Shown here piece by piece: positions 13,092 to 22,233 of a stretch of 64,000 bases of DNA; positions within the stretch are counted from its first letter, which is position 1, and each line of letters starts with the position of its first letter. A program made the translations under genes and the position numbers. This DNA is from Pseudarthrobacter chlorophenolicus (GTDB lineage: Bacteria; Actinomycetota; Actinomycetes; Actinomycetales; Micrococcaceae). The notes beneath the pieces were generated by a model. It did no database searches and was not told the origin of the DNA. It saw only the letters and a list, made by a program, of their open reading frames with translations. The DNA lies in contig NZ_JZTW01000007.1 in the NCBI RefSeq assembly GCF_000962805.1, positions 124,001 to 188,000 of the forward strand, given 5' to 3'.

Positions 13092-14564
13092 GTGCTGGTA
13101 ATACTTGGATTCGCCATGATCGCGGTGTTCATGGTGCTGATCATGACGAAGAAGTTGACGCCAGTACTGGCGCTGATCATCGTCCCCACCGTTTTTGGCC
13201 TTTTCGCGGGTGCCGGCCTCGGCATCGGTGACATGGTCCTGGACTCGATGAAGTCCATGACCTCCACAGCAGCCCTGCTGATGTTCGCCATCATCTACTT
13301 CGGCCTGATGATCGACGTCGGGCTGTTCGACCCGCTGGTGAAATTCATCCTTCGCAAGCTGGGCAACGACCCCGCCAAGGTTGTCTTGGGCACCGCCCTG
13401 CTGGCCGCCGCGGTATCCCTGGACGGTGACGGCTCCACCACCTTCATCCTCACCACCGCCGCCATGCTGCCGATCTACCTGCGCCTGAAGATGAGCCCCG
13501 TGGTCCTCACCTGCGTTGCCGGCCTCGCCAACGGCACCATGAACATCGTCCCCTGGGGCGGTCCCACGGCCCGCGCCGCCACCGCCCTGAAGATCGACGT
13601 CAACGATGTCTTCGTGCCCATGATCCCGTCGCTGATCGGCGGCATCGTTGTGGTCCTCGCCTTCGCCTGGATCCTTGGCCTGCAGGAGCGCAACCGCCTC
13701 CGCAGCACCCAGCCCGAGATCTGGGGCGTGCCCGATACCGCGGCAGAGTTCGACGGCGGCGCTCCCGCCGGCTCGGCTGCCGGTTCCGGCGCGGGCCGTG
13801 GACGCAAGGGCAACACCCCCGGCGGGGCGGCCCCCGCAGGTTCCGGCGACGGCTCGGTAGCTGTCCTCGAACGCACCGAAACCCTCGTGGACGACCACGA
13901 CACCGCCATGGCAGACACCGCACTGGACCCCAACCGCAGCACCTTGCGCCCCAAGCTGTTCTGGTTCAACCTGGGCCTGACCGTGGCCGTCATGGCCATG
14001 CTCATCGCGGACCTCGTGCCGCTGCCTTACGTCTTCATGGTGGGCTCCGCCATTGCCCTCCTGGTCAACTTCCCCAAGGTCAAGGACCAGGGCGCCCAGC
14101 TCGTTGCACACTCTTCCTCGATCGTGGCCGTGGTCAGCATGGTCATGGCAGCATCCGTCCTCACCGGCGTGCTGACCGGCACCGGCATGGTGGAAGCCAT
14201 GTCCGCGTGGCTGGTGCAGATCATCCCGTCCAGCATGGGCCCGCTGATGGCAGTCATCACCGGCCTGCTCAGCATCCCCATGACGTTCTTCATGAGCAAC
14301 GACGCTTTCTACTTCGGCGTCCTGCCGGTCCTGAGCGAGACCGCCGCGCACTACGGCATCGGCGCCGCCGAAATGGCCCGGGCCTCCATCACCGGCCAGC
14401 CGTTCCACATGCAGAGCCCGCTGGTGCCGGCCATCCTGCTGCTGGTGTCCCTCGCCAAGGTTGACCTGGGCGACCACCACAAGAAGGTCCTGTGGCGTGC
14501 CGCCGTGGTGTCCCTGGTCATGCTGGGAATCGGCATGCTGACCGGAGCCATCGGGATCGGCTAG
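13092..14564 (+). CDS. CitMHS family citrate:H+/metal symporter
   Basis: A 490-residue inner-membrane transporter that takes up citrate, usually as a divalent-metal complex. The start is GTG at 13092 after AAGGAG. About twelve hydrophobic helices are visible in two halves. The family hallmark regions are present: MFAIIYFGLMIDVGLFDPL, SLDGDGSTTFILTTAAMLP, the GLANGTMNIVPWGGPTARA loop, and late MTFFMSNDAFYFGVLPVL. A Gly/Ala/Pro-rich cytoplasmic linker (about 215-265) separates the halves. It is divergent from a CitA/CitB-like two-component system, the usual genetic neighbour of such transporters. Citrate is the best guess, though isocitrate or other tricarboxylates are possible. Confidence 0.92.
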   Translation: MLVILGFAMIAVFMVLIMTKKLTPVLALIIVPTVFGLFAGAGLGIGDMVLDSMKSMTSTAALLMFAIIYFGLMIDVGLFDPLVKFILRKLGNDPAKVVLGTALLAAAVSLDGDGSTTFILTTAAMLPIYLRLKMSPVVLTCVAGLANGTMNIVPWGGPTARAATALKIDVNDVFVPMIPSLIGGIVVVLAFAWILGLQERNRLRSTQPEIWGVPDTAAEFDGGAPAGSAAGSGAGRGRKGNTPGGAAPAGSGDGSVAVLERTETLVDDHDTAMADTALDPNRSTLRPKLFWFNLGLTVAVMAMLIADLVPLPYVFMVGSAIALLVNFPKVKDQGAQLVAHSSSIVAVVSMVMAASVLTGVLTGTGMVEAMSAWLVQIIPSSMGPLMAVITGLLSIPMTFFMSNDAFYFGVLPVLSETAAHYGIGAAEMARASITGQPFHMQSPLVPAILLLVSLAKVDLGDHHKKVLWRAAVVSLVMLGIGMLTGAIGIG

Positions 14565-14616
14565 TCTGTTGCTGCCTGCGGCTGGCCCTCCGGGGCCGGC
14601 CAACGGCAGCGAAAGG

Positions 14617-14654
14617 TGCCCGTCTGACGCCCGCTGGGGGCCGTCAGACGGGCA
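14617..14654 (+). terminator. Terminator hairpin after the citrate symporter
   Basis: Perfect 13-bp arms TGCCCGTCTGACG (14617-14629) and its complement (14642-14654), 12-nt loop, followed by TCTGTGTTT. Confidence 0.7.
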
Positions 14655-14669
14655 TCTGTGTTTCCCCAC

Positions 14670-14675
14670 TAGAAT
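14670..14675 (+). promoter_or_regulatory. Probable -10 of the gatCAB promoter
   Basis: TAGAAT matches the actinobacterial TAnnnT -10 and lies 37 nt before gatC, just after the previous terminator. No convincing -35 is seen. A small inverted repeat (TCGGA-N6-TCCGA) lies in the leader around 14680-14695. Confidence 0.45.
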
Positions 14676-14712
14676 GGATCGGAAACCAATCCGAACTTTG
14701 CAGGGGAGATCC

Positions 14713-15009
14713 ATGGCTGCGATCAACCGTGACGATGTTGCGCACCTCGCGCGGCTCGCTCACATCGAGATGAGTGCCCAAGAGCTGGACAGGATGGCCG
14801 GAGAACTCGCCGTCATCGTTGATTCGGTCAAGTCCGTCAGCGAAGCCGCCGGAGACGACGTCCCGGCCACCTCGCACCCCATTCCGCTGACGAACGTCTT
14901 CCGCGAGGACGTAGTGGGGCACACGTTCAGCGCCGAGCAGGCACTGTCCGGAGCTCCGGACTCGGACGACAACCGTTTCAAGGTCCCGGCAATCCTGGAT
15001 GAGGCATAA
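14713..15009 (+). CDS. gatC: Asp-tRNA(Asn)/Glu-tRNA(Gln) amidotransferase subunit C
   Basis: A 98-residue stabilising subunit of GatCAB, which amidates misacylated Glu-tRNA(Gln) or Asp-tRNA(Asn). The N-terminal helix DVAHLARLAHIEMSAQEL and the wrapping tail (PIPLTNVFREDVV) are family-typical and the length is normal. CAGGGGAG at 14701-14708 serves the ATG. First gene of gatC-gatA-gatB, 3 nt before gatA. Confidence 0.95.
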   Translation: MAAINRDDVAHLARLAHIEMSAQELDRMAGELAVIVDSVKSVSEAAGDDVPATSHPIPLTNVFREDVVGHTFSAEQALSGAPDSDDNRFKVPAILDEA

Positions 15010-15012
15010 ACC

Positions 15013-16587
15013 ATGAGTGAACAGAACACCACTGCCGAAGGCCTGATCCGCCTGTCCGCAGCAGATCTTGCCGAGAAGCTCCGCGCCGGCGAGGTCACCG
15101 CCGTCGAGGTTACCCAGGCCCACCTGGACCGTATCGCTGCCGTGGACGGCGGCGAACGGGGCGTGAACGCGTACCTGCACGTTAACGCGGAGGAAGCGCT
15201 CGCCGTCGCTGCCGAGGTGGACGCCATCCGCGCCGCCGGTGGAGCTGAAGCCGAGGCCCTGCACTACCTGGCCGGCGTTCCCATCGCCGTTAAAGACCTG
15301 ATCGTCACGGTCGGCCAACCCACCACTGCCGGTTCAAAGATCCTTGAGGGCTGGCACAGCCCCTATGACGCCACCGTCGTGGAGCGCCTGCGCGCCGCGA
15401 GGATGCCCATCCTGGGCAAGACCAACCTCGACGAGTTCGCCATGGGGTCCTCCACCGAGCACTCAGCCTACGGACCCACCCGCAACCCCTGGGACCTGGA
15501 CCGGATCCCCGGCGGGTCGGGCGGCGGTTCCGCGGCCGCCGTTGCCGCGTTCGAAGCTCCGCTCGCCCTGGGCACGGACACCGGCGGCTCCATCCGCCAG
15601 CCCGGCGCCGTCACCGGCACGGTGGGCGTGAAGCCCACGTACGGCAGCGTCTCCCGCTACGGCGCCATCGCCATGGCGTCCTCGCTGGACCAGATCGGCC
15701 CCGTGACCCGCACCGTCCTGGACTCCGCCCTGCTGCACCAGGTCATCGGCGGCCACGATCCCCGCGACTCCACCTCGCTGCCCGAGCCCCTGGCGGACCT
15801 CGTGGCCGCCGCAAAGACCGGCAACGTCGAAGGCCTGCGGATCGGCATCATCAAGGAACTGCACGGCGAGGGTTACCAGGCCGGCGTCGAAAACCGCTTC
15901 AACGAATCCCTTCAGCTGCTCAAGGAAGCCGGCGCGGAAATCGTCGAGGTCTCCTGCCCCAACTTCCAGTACGCCCTGGGCGCCTACTACCTGATCATGC
16001 CGTCGGAGGCCTCCTCCAACCTGGCCAAGTTCGACGGCGTCCGGTACGGCCTGCGCGTCCTCCCCGAAGAGGGCCCCATGACCATCGAACGCGTCATGGG
16101 TGCCACCCGCGCCGCAGGCTTCGGCGACGAGGTCAAGCGCCGCATCATCCTGGGCACCTACGCCCTGTCCGCCGGCTACTACGACGCCTACTACGGTTCG
16201 GCCCAGAAGGTCCGCACCCTGGTCCAGCGCGATTTCGAGGCCGCGTTCGCCAAGGCAGACGTCCTCATCTCGCCCACGGCCCCCACCACGGCCTTCCGCC
16301 TTGGCGAAAAACTGGACGATCCCCTGGCCATGTACCTCAACGACGTCGCCACCATCCCGGCCAACCTGGCCGGCGTTCCCGGACTGTCCCTGCCGGGCGG
16401 CCTCGCGGACGAGGACGGACTGCCCGTAGGCATCCAGCTGCTGGCCCCGGCCCGCGAAGACGCCCGTCTCTACCGGGTGGGTGCCGTGCTGGAATCGCTG
16501 CTTGAAGCCAAGTGGGGCGGCCCGCTCCTGGCCCAGGCCCCCGACCTCGCCGCTGCGCAGGCCCTTGAAGCCCAGGAGGCAAAATAA
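15013..16587 (+). CDS. gatA: Asp-tRNA(Asn)/Glu-tRNA(Gln) amidotransferase subunit A
   Basis: A 524-residue glutaminase/amidase subunit that releases ammonia from glutamine for GatB. The amidase-signature triad is complete: Lys94 (PIAVKDL), cis-Ser169 (GGSGGGS) and nucleophile Ser193 ([11 protein letters not shown]); the 75- and 24-residue spacings equal those of characterised GatA enzymes. The C-terminal region ([20 protein letters not shown]) is also typical. It lies 3 nt after gatC, and its stop overlaps the gatB start by one base (TAATG), so the three subunits are probably made in equal amounts. Confidence 0.97.
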   Translation: MSEQNTTAEGLIRLSAADLAEKLRAGEVTAVEVTQAHLDRIAAVDGGERGVNAYLHVNAEEALAVAAEVDAIRAAGGAEAEALHYLAGVPIAVKDLIVTVGQPTTAGSKILEGWHSPYDATVVERLRAARMPILGKTNLDEFAMGSSTEHSAYGPTRNPWDLDRIPGGSGGGSAAAVAAFEAPLALGTDTGGSIRQPGAVTGTVGVKPTYGSVSRYGAIAMASSLDQIGPVTRTVLDSALLHQVIGGHDPRDSTSLPEPLADLVAAAKTGNVEGLRIGIIKELHGEGYQAGVENRFNESLQLLKEAGAEIVEVSCPNFQYALGAYYLIMPSEASSNLAKFDGVRYGLRVLPEEGPMTIERVMGATRAAGFGDEVKRRIILGTYALSAGYYDAYYGSAQKVRTLVQRDFEAAFAKADVLISPTAPTTAFRLGEKLDDPLAMYLNDVATIPANLAGVPGLSLPGGLADEDGLPVGIQLLAPAREDARLYRVGAVLESLLEAKWGGPLLAQAPDLAAAQALEAQEAK

Positions 16588-18095
16588 TGAGCACCGACAC
16601 CATCCTGAGCTTCGAAGAGGCCATGGAGAAGTACGATCCCGTCCTGGGGTTTGAGGTCCACGTGGAGCTCAACACCAAGACCAAGATGTTCTCCTCGGCA
16701 CCCAACGTCTTCGGTGACGAGCCGAACACCAACGTCAACGAGGTGGATCTGGGGATGCCCGGCGTCCTGCCGGTGGTCAACAAGACGGCCATCGAATCGT
16801 CCATCAAGATTGGCCTCGCGCTGAACTGCAAGATCGCCGAATACTGCCGCTTCTCCCGGAAGCAGTACTTCTACCCGGACACCCCCAAGAACTTCCAGAC
16901 CTCGCAGTACGACGAACCCATCGCGTACGACGGCTACCTGGACGTGGAACTTGAGGACGGCACCGTCTTCCGGGTGGAAATTGAACGCGCCCACATGGAG
17001 GAGGACGCCGGCAAGCTGACCCACATGGGCGGTGCCACCGGCCGGATCCAGGGTGCCGATTTCTCCCTGGTGGACTACAACCGTGCCGGCGTGCCGCTGG
17101 TGGAGATCGTCACCAAGCCGATCGAGGGCGCCGGCTCCCGCGCACCGGAGCTGGCCAAGGCCTACGTTGCGGCCGTCCGCGAGATCGTGAAGAACCTCGG
17201 CGTGTCCGACGCAAAGATGGAACGCGGCAACGTCCGCTGCGACGCCAACGTCTCGCTCCGCCCGCACGGCCGCGAGCGCTTCGGCATCCGGTCCGAAACC
17301 AAGAACGTCAACTCGCTGCGCGCCGTCGAACACGCCGTCCGCTACGAGATCCAGCGCCACGCTGCCGTCCTGGACTCCGGTGAGCCCGTGATCCAGGAAA
17401 CCCGGCACTGGCACGAGGACACCCGCACCACCACCTCCGGCCGCGCCAAGTCCGACGCCGACGACTACCGCTACTTCCCTGAGCCGGACCTGGTTCCTGT
17501 AGTCGCATCCCGCGAATGGGTGGAGGAACTCCGCGCCACCCTGCCCGAGCCGCCGGCCGAGCGCCGTAAGCGACTCAAGGCCGACTGGGGCTACTCGGAC
17601 CTGGAATTCCGCGACGTCGTGAACGCCGGTGTCCTGGACGAGATCGAGGAGACCATCGCCGCCGGCGCCACGGCTTCCGTGGCCCGCAAGTGGTGGATGG
17701 GCGAGATCGTGGGCCGCGCCAAGGCGGCCGACGTCGATCCCGGCCAGCTCGGCGTCCAGCCCGCCACCATCGTGGAACTGAGCAAGATGGTGGAAGCGGG
17801 CAAGATCAACAACAAGATGGCTTCCCAGGTCCTCGACGGCGTGCTCGCCGGCGAAGGCACCCCGGAGGAGATCGTCGAGAAGCGCGGCCTCGCCGTCGTG
17901 TCCGACGACGGGGCCCTCCTGGAGGCCATCGACGCCGCCCTTGCAGCGCAGCCCGATGTCGCGGAGAAGATCCGCGGCGGCAAGGTGCAGGCCATCGGTG
18001 CGATCGTCGGCGGCGTTATGAAGGCCACCCGTGGCCAGGCCGACGCCGGCCGCGTCCGGGAGCTCATCCTGGAGAAGCTCGGCGTCACCGCCTGA
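16587..18095 (+). CDS. gatB: Asp-tRNA(Asn)/Glu-tRNA(Gln) amidotransferase subunit B
   Basis: A 502-residue kinase/transamidase subunit that phosphorylates and amidates the tRNA-bound acidic residue. The signature near the N-terminus ([20 protein letters not shown]), the metal/nucleotide region [13 protein letters not shown], and the tRNA-binding tail domain (about 330-502, ending [20 protein letters not shown]) are intact and the length is normal. Last gene of the operon; a long inverted repeat follows 8 nt after the stop. Confidence 0.97.
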   Translation: MSTDTILSFEEAMEKYDPVLGFEVHVELNTKTKMFSSAPNVFGDEPNTNVNEVDLGMPGVLPVVNKTAIESSIKIGLALNCKIAEYCRFSRKQYFYPDTPKNFQTSQYDEPIAYDGYLDVELEDGTVFRVEIERAHMEEDAGKLTHMGGATGRIQGADFSLVDYNRAGVPLVEIVTKPIEGAGSRAPELAKAYVAAVREIVKNLGVSDAKMERGNVRCDANVSLRPHGRERFGIRSETKNVNSLRAVEHAVRYEIQRHAAVLDSGEPVIQETRHWHEDTRTTTSGRAKSDADDYRYFPEPDLVPVVASREWVEELRATLPEPPAERRKRLKADWGYSDLEFRDVVNAGVLDEIEETIAAGATASVARKWWMGEIVGRAKAADVDPGQLGVQPATIVELSKMVEAGKINNKMASQVLDGVLAGEGTPEEIVEKRGLAVVSDDGALLEAIDAALAAQPDVAEKIRGGKVQAIGAIVGGVMKATRGQADAGRVRELILEKLGVTA

Positions 18096-18103
18096 CACCC
18101 CCA

Positions 18104-18169
18104 CCCAACTGGGTCGCAGTTAATGTCGTTTTGAGCCTTCAGAACGACATCTACTGCGACCCGGTTGGG
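18104..18169. repeat. Long imperfect inverted repeat downstream of gatB
   Basis: Two 31-nt arms (18104-18134 and 18139-18169) around a 4-nt loop GCCT. As RNA, 27 Watson-Crick pairs, two G.U pairs and two mismatches form. CTTTAAGG follows, so it may terminate gatCAB, but it is far longer than a usual terminator and contains internal GGTCGCAGT and ATGTCGTT blocks, as in dispersed palindromic repeats. Confidence 0.7.
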
Positions 18170-18230
18170 CTTTAAGGACCTTCTCGGGGACCGCCGGAGA
18201 ATGCCCATACCCACAGTCACCCAGTAGTCC

Positions 18231-18236
18231 TACACT
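18231..18236 (+). promoter_or_regulatory. -10 element TACACT for the exported DUF5666-like gene
   Basis: TACACT lies 54 nt before the start at 18290. The same hexamer is the -10 for both SAM leaders (28564 and 30190). The -35 is not clear. Confidence 0.4.
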
Positions 18237-18289
18237 GGAGCGGTCGGGGCACTGGCGTCCCGACCCGCAGGCGGAAGGACGTGGCGGCG

Positions 18290-18865
18290 ATGGCAGCGCA
18301 ATACCCGGGAACACGGAAAGCCCTGATCGTGGGTGCAGTGGCCCTGTCGCTGAGCGGGGCCGGTGCAGCGCTGGCCTGGTCCGCAGACCCGCCCTCAGCC
18401 ACTCCATCGCCAACCCCGTCAGCCTCACCGTCAACGCCGGGCCAGGACGGCAGGCAGGCCAAACCCGACAAATCCCAACGCGCCCAGTTCCAGCACGGCG
18501 AGAGCATCGTGAAAAAGGCGGACGGAACCTTTCAGACGGTCATTGAGCAGCGGGGCACCGTGGAGGCCGTCAGCGGCACGTCCGTCACCGTCAGGAGCGA
18601 GGACGGCTTTACCCAGGCTTACACAATCAATGCGGACACCAGGGTCGCCAAAAACGGCACCATCGCGGACATCGCTGTCGGCGACGTGGTCCGGATCTCC
18701 GGGATCAAGGACGGCGGCCAGGTTACTGCCCAGCGGATCACCGAGGGCGGCGGCGACCGTCCGGGTCCAGGCCTGGGCCGCGGCCACGGACACGGCGGAA
18801 ACGGCAACGGACACGGCAGGGGGCACGGCCAGGGCCAGGGAGCCCCATCTGGCTCGGGCGCCTGA
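18290..18865 (+). CDS. Exported DUF5666-like protein
   Basis: 191 residues. A signal peptide or membrane anchor occupies about 9-30 (ALIVGAVALSLSGAGAALA), followed by a Pro/Ser/Thr linker. A central beta-rich domain of about 60 residues (GTVEAVSGTSVTVRSEDG, then VAVGDVVRISG-like turns) resembles the DUF5666 single-barrel fold. The C-terminal 40 residues are Gly/His/Asn-rich (GHGHGGNGNGHGRGHGQG) and could bind metal. I prefer ATG at 18290, 10 nt after AAGGA; GTG at 18281 is too close. Function unknown; probably cell-envelope located. Confidence 0.75.
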   Translation: MAAQYPGTRKALIVGAVALSLSGAGAALAWSADPPSATPSPTPSASPSTPGQDGRQAKPDKSQRAQFQHGESIVKKADGTFQTVIEQRGTVEAVSGTSVTVRSEDGFTQAYTINADTRVAKNGTIADIAVGDVVRISGIKDGGQVTAQRITEGGGDRPGPGLGRGHGHGGNGNGHGRGHGQGQGAPSGSGA

Positions 18866-18883
18866 TCCGCGCCGCTGCGCCTG

Positions 18884-19795
18884 TCAGCCCTGCTTCACCA
18901 GGCCCGCCATGATGTCCTGCAGCGCCTCGCAGACCGTCATCACCGACCGCCGCTTCAGGTTTTCCGGGCGCGCCAGCAGGTCGATCCGCCTGCGGGTGCT
19001 GATTCCCTTCAGCGGACGCAGCACGATGTCCGGGTGCAGGACGGGGCCGGCGGTGTACCGGGGGAGCAGGCCAATCACGCCGCCGGCGGCCACCAGCGCC
19101 GCGACGGTGGAGTAGTCATTGATGCGGTGCACGATGTTCGGTTCCTGGCTGGAGACGGCCGCGACGGCGGACAGGACGTCGGCGGGGGAGTACCCGGAGT
19201 GGCTGGTCACCCAGGCCTCGCCGCCGACGTCGTCCGCTGTGACCGCGGCCTTGTCAGCAAGGGGATGCGCGGCCGGCAGGGCCACATCCAGGGGTTCGTG
19301 CAGCAGCGGCACCACCGTCACGCGTTCGGTGGGCCAGCCAGGGCTGTGGTCCATCCGATGTGCCAGGACGAGGTCGTACCGGGCGGTCAGTGCCAGAAAA
19401 TCCTGCTGCGCCACGTCCTCGTCGGACAGTTCGAGCTGGGGCTGCCCCGGGCCTTCCAGGACCCGCGCGAGCGTGGCGAACACGGCCTGGCCGGCGCTGT
19501 GGAAGCCGCTGACGGTGACGCGGCCGCCGCTCGAACCGTGGTAGCTGCCGATCGCCGCCCGGGCGTCGGCCATGGCACTGACGACGGCGGCCCCGGCATC
19601 CGCGAGCACCTGGCCTGCGTCCGTCAGCACCAGGTTCCGCCCCTCCTTGCGCGTGAGTGGAACATCCACGGAACGCTGCAGGAGCGCCAATTGCTGGGAG
19701 ACTGCGGACGGGGTGACCATGAGGGTATCGGCCACGGCCTTGACGCTGCCCAGGGCTCCGAGCTCGCGGAGGATTTCAAGCTGGTGGATCTCCAT
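18884..19795 (-). CDS. LysR family transcriptional regulator
   Basis: 303 residues. The N-terminal winged helix (LGALGSVKAVADTLMVTPSAVSQQLALLQ) is followed by a LysR co-inducer domain with VTVSGFHSAGQAVFATLA at its start and GVIGLLPRYTAGP near the end. The ATG at 19795 has no Shine-Dalgarno, but TAGACT lies 6 nt upstream (19802-19807), consistent with a leaderless mRNA. It is divergent from tdh-kbl, and LysR proteins usually control the divergent neighbour, so threonine catabolism is the likely target. Its own ligand is unknown. Confidence 0.88.
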   Translation of the reverse strand: MEIHQLEILRELGALGSVKAVADTLMVTPSAVSQQLALLQRSVDVPLTRKEGRNLVLTDAGQVLADAGAAVVSAMADARAAIGSYHGSSGGRVTVSGFHSAGQAVFATLARVLEGPGQPQLELSDEDVAQQDFLALTARYDLVLAHRMDHSPGWPTERVTVVPLLHEPLDVALPAAHPLADKAAVTADDVGGEAWVTSHSGYSPADVLSAVAAVSSQEPNIVHRINDYSTVAALVAAGGVIGLLPRYTAGPVLHPDIVLRPLKGISTRRRIDLLARPENLKRRSVMTVCEALQDIMAGLVKQG

Positions 19796-19801
19796 CCGAT
19801 C

Positions 19802-19807
19802 AGTCTA
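19802..19807 (-). promoter_or_regulatory. -10 hexamer for the leaderless LysR transcript
   Basis: TAGACT on the minus strand, 6 nt before the ATG at 19795. Confidence 0.5.
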
Positions 19808-19834
19808 CGCATTAGTAATTGCTACATCGTCGAT

Positions 19835-19848
19835 TGAGAAGATTCTCA
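19835..19848. promoter_or_regulatory. Candidate LysR operator between lysR and tdh
   Basis: TGAGAA-GA-TTCTCA is a perfect 6-bp inverted repeat with a 2-bp centre in the divergent gap. It lies 27 bp upstream of the LysR -10 and about 80 bp before tdh. The short dyad in an AT-richer patch is what LysR recognition sites look like, but proof is lacking. Confidence 0.45.
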
Positions 19849-19927
19849 TTGTGCTAAAGCGTTGGCAGGGCTGTAATGGGGACAGGCAGGATCCTGCCGA
19901 GCACGTGACGAAGAAGCGAGGAAGCCG

Positions 19928-20974
19928 ATGAAGGCTCTGTACAAGGCGGGCCCGCAGGCCGGCTTCGAGCTGGTTGACCGCCCCGAACCCGAAGCCGGGC
20001 CGGCCGATGTGAAGATCCGGGTGATGACCACGGGGATCTGCGGGACCGATCTACACATCCAGTCCTGGGACGCCTGGGCACAGGGCATGATCGAAGCCCC
20101 GCTCATTGCCGGGCACGAGTTCTATGGCGAAGTGGTGGAGGTGGGCGCCGACGTCCGCGACGTCAGGGTAGGGGACAGAGTCTCCGGCGAGGGCCACATC
20201 GTCTGCGGGATCTGCCGCAACTGCCGCGCCGGCCGCCGCCAGATGTGCATCCACACCGTCAGCGTCGGCGTGCAGCGTGACGGAGCCTTTGCCGAGTATG
20301 TCGTCATACCCGAGACCAACGTCTGGGTCCACCACGATCCTTCGGTCACCCCCGAACTCGGTGCGATCTTCGATCCCTTCGGCAACGCCGTGCACACCGC
20401 GCTCAGCTTCCCGCTGGTGGGCGAGGACGTCCTCATCACCGGAGCCGGGCCCATCGGACTCATGGCCATCGCCGTCGCCCGCCACGCCGGGGCCCGCAAG
20501 ATCGCCATCACCGATGTCTCCAAGCCGCGCCTAGAACTGGCTGCCAAGCTAGGTGCGGACCTCACCATCGACGTTTCCGCCACCCGCGTCCGGGATGCCC
20601 AGCGCGAACTGGGAATGCGCGAAGGGTTCGACATCGGCATGGAAATGTCCGGCCACCCTTCCGCCCTCCCGGAAATGATCGACAACATGAACCACGGCGG
20701 CCGGATCGCCATGCTGGGCCTGCCCAGCCAGGACATCACCATCGACTGGGGCAAGGTGGTCACCCACATGCTGACGCTCAAGGGCATCTACGGCCGGGAG
20801 ATGTACGAAACCTGGTACGCCATGAGCGCCATGCTGTCCTCCAACCCCGTCCTGCACGCCGGCATCTCCGCCGTGGTCACGGACACCCTCCCTGCCACAG
20901 ACTGGGAGAAGGGCTTCGAAATCGCCCGCAGCGGCAGCGGCGGCAAAGTTGTCCTCGACTGGACCCGATTCTAA
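19928..20974 (+). CDS. tdh: L-threonine 3-dehydrogenase
   Basis: 348 residues, zinc medium-chain dehydrogenase. Oxidises threonine to 2-amino-3-ketobutyrate with NAD+. Catalytic zinc ligands Cys38 (GICGTDLH), His63 and Glu64 (GHEFYG) and structural cysteines 93, 96, 99 and 107 fall at exactly the positions known for E. coli Tdh. The nucleotide-binding GAGPIGLMA lies near 175. It precedes kbl by 8 nt, forming the classic threonine-to-glycine operon. GAGGAAG upstream is the ribosome site. Confidence 0.96.
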   Translation: MKALYKAGPQAGFELVDRPEPEAGPADVKIRVMTTGICGTDLHIQSWDAWAQGMIEAPLIAGHEFYGEVVEVGADVRDVRVGDRVSGEGHIVCGICRNCRAGRRQMCIHTVSVGVQRDGAFAEYVVIPETNVWVHHDPSVTPELGAIFDPFGNAVHTALSFPLVGEDVLITGAGPIGLMAIAVARHAGARKIAITDVSKPRLELAAKLGADLTIDVSATRVRDAQRELGMREGFDIGMEMSGHPSALPEMIDNMNHGGRIAMLGLPSQDITIDWGKVVTHMLTLKGIYGREMYETWYAMSAMLSSNPVLHAGISAVVTDTLPATDWEKGFEIARSGSGGKVVLDWTRF

Positions 20975-20982
20975 GGAAACCC

Positions 20983-22179
20983 ATGTATACCTCCCTCAAG
21001 GACCAGCTCCGCGACGAACTGGAAGAGATCCGCACGGCAGGGCTTTTCAAGAACGAGCGCAGCATCAGCTCGCCCCAGTCCAGCCACATCACCGCAGGCA
21101 GGATCGGCGGCCCCGGCGCGGACGTCCTGAATTTCTGCGCCAACAACTACCTCGGCCTGGCGGACCACCCGGACATCATCGGCGCCGCCAAGCACGCCAT
21201 GGATGAACGCGGCTTCGGCATGGCCAGCGTGCGCTTCATCTGCGGCACCCAGGACCTGCACCTGGAGCTTGAATCCCGCGTCTCGCGGTTCCTGGGCACC
21301 GAGGACACCATCCTGTTCTCCAGCTGCTTCGATGCCAACGGCGGGGTGTTCGAATCCCTCTTCGGCCCCGAGGACGCCATCATTTCCGATGCCCTGAACC
21401 ACGCGTCGATCATCGACGGCATCCGGCTCTGCAAGGCGCAGCGGTACCGCTACGCCAACCAGGACATGGCGGACCTCGAGGCCAAGCTGGCGGAAGCGAA
21501 GGACGCCCGCCGCCGCATCATCGTCACCGACGGCGTGTTCTCCATGGACGGATTCCTCGCCCCGCTGGAAGCCATCTGCGACCTCGCCGAAAAGTACGGC
21601 GCGCTGGTGATGGTGGACGATTCGCACGCCGTGGGCTTCATGGGTGGCACCGGCGCCGGAACGCCCGAGCACGCCGGAGTCTCCCACCGGGTGGACATCT
21701 ACACCGGGACTTTCGGCAAGGCGCTGGGCGGCGCGTCCGGCGGCTACGTGTCAGGCCGTTCCGAAATCGTGGCCATGCTCCGGCAGAAGGCCCGCCCCTA
21801 CCTGTTCTCCAACTCCCTTGCCCCGGCCATCGTCGCCGCCACCATCAAGGCACTGGACCTGGTGGAAAACTCGGCGGACCTCCGGAGCAGGCTCTTCGAG
21901 AATGCTGCCCTCTTCCGCCGCCGGATGACCGAGGAAGGATTCGACCTCCTTCCGGGCGAGCACGCCATTGTCCCGGTCATGTTCGGCGACGCCGTCCTGG
22001 CCGCCAAGATGGCCGACCGGATGCTCCAGCACGGCGTCTTCGTCACCGCGTTCAGCTTCCCCGTGGTGCCGCGCGGCGCCGCGCGGATCAGGGTCCAGCT
22101 CTCGGCCGCACATTCAGCGGAGGACGTCGAAACGTGCGTCCGCGCGTTCGTCGCCAGCCGCGCGGAAACAGCCGGCTAA
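20983..22179 (+). CDS. kbl: Glycine C-acetyltransferase (2-amino-3-ketobutyrate CoA ligase)
   Basis: A 398-residue PLP enzyme of the alpha-oxoamine synthase family. Cleaves 2-amino-3-ketobutyrate with CoA to glycine and acetyl-CoA, finishing the route begun by Tdh. PLP lysine is Lys246 in [14 protein letters not shown]; the substrate-anchoring [13 protein letters not shown] near 46-58 and the [12 protein letters not shown]sp-His motif (about 208-219) are present. Length matches the E. coli enzyme (398). It follows tdh by 8 nt. Confidence 0.96.
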   Translation: MYTSLKDQLRDELEEIRTAGLFKNERSISSPQSSHITAGRIGGPGADVLNFCANNYLGLADHPDIIGAAKHAMDERGFGMASVRFICGTQDLHLELESRVSRFLGTEDTILFSSCFDANGGVFESLFGPEDAIISDALNHASIIDGIRLCKAQRYRYANQDMADLEAKLAEAKDARRRIIVTDGVFSMDGFLAPLEAICDLAEKYGALVMVDDSHAVGFMGGTGAGTPEHAGVSHRVDIYTGTFGKALGGASGGYVSGRSEIVAMLRQKARPYLFSNSLAPAIVAATIKALDLVENSADLRSRLFENAALFRRRMTEEGFDLLPGEHAIVPVMFGDAVLAAKMADRMLQHGVFVTAFSFPVVPRGAARIRVQLSAAHSAEDVETCVRAFVASRAETAG

Positions 22180-22233
22180 GGGCGCCTGCATCTACCGGCT
22201 ACCGGACGGCGATATCTCTGCAAGGATGATGGC

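Noticed and set aside
13053..14726. Long minus-strand frame opposite the citrate symporter
   Set aside because: Low-complexity Gly/His/Gln product opposite a transporter with clear family motifs; an antisense shadow.
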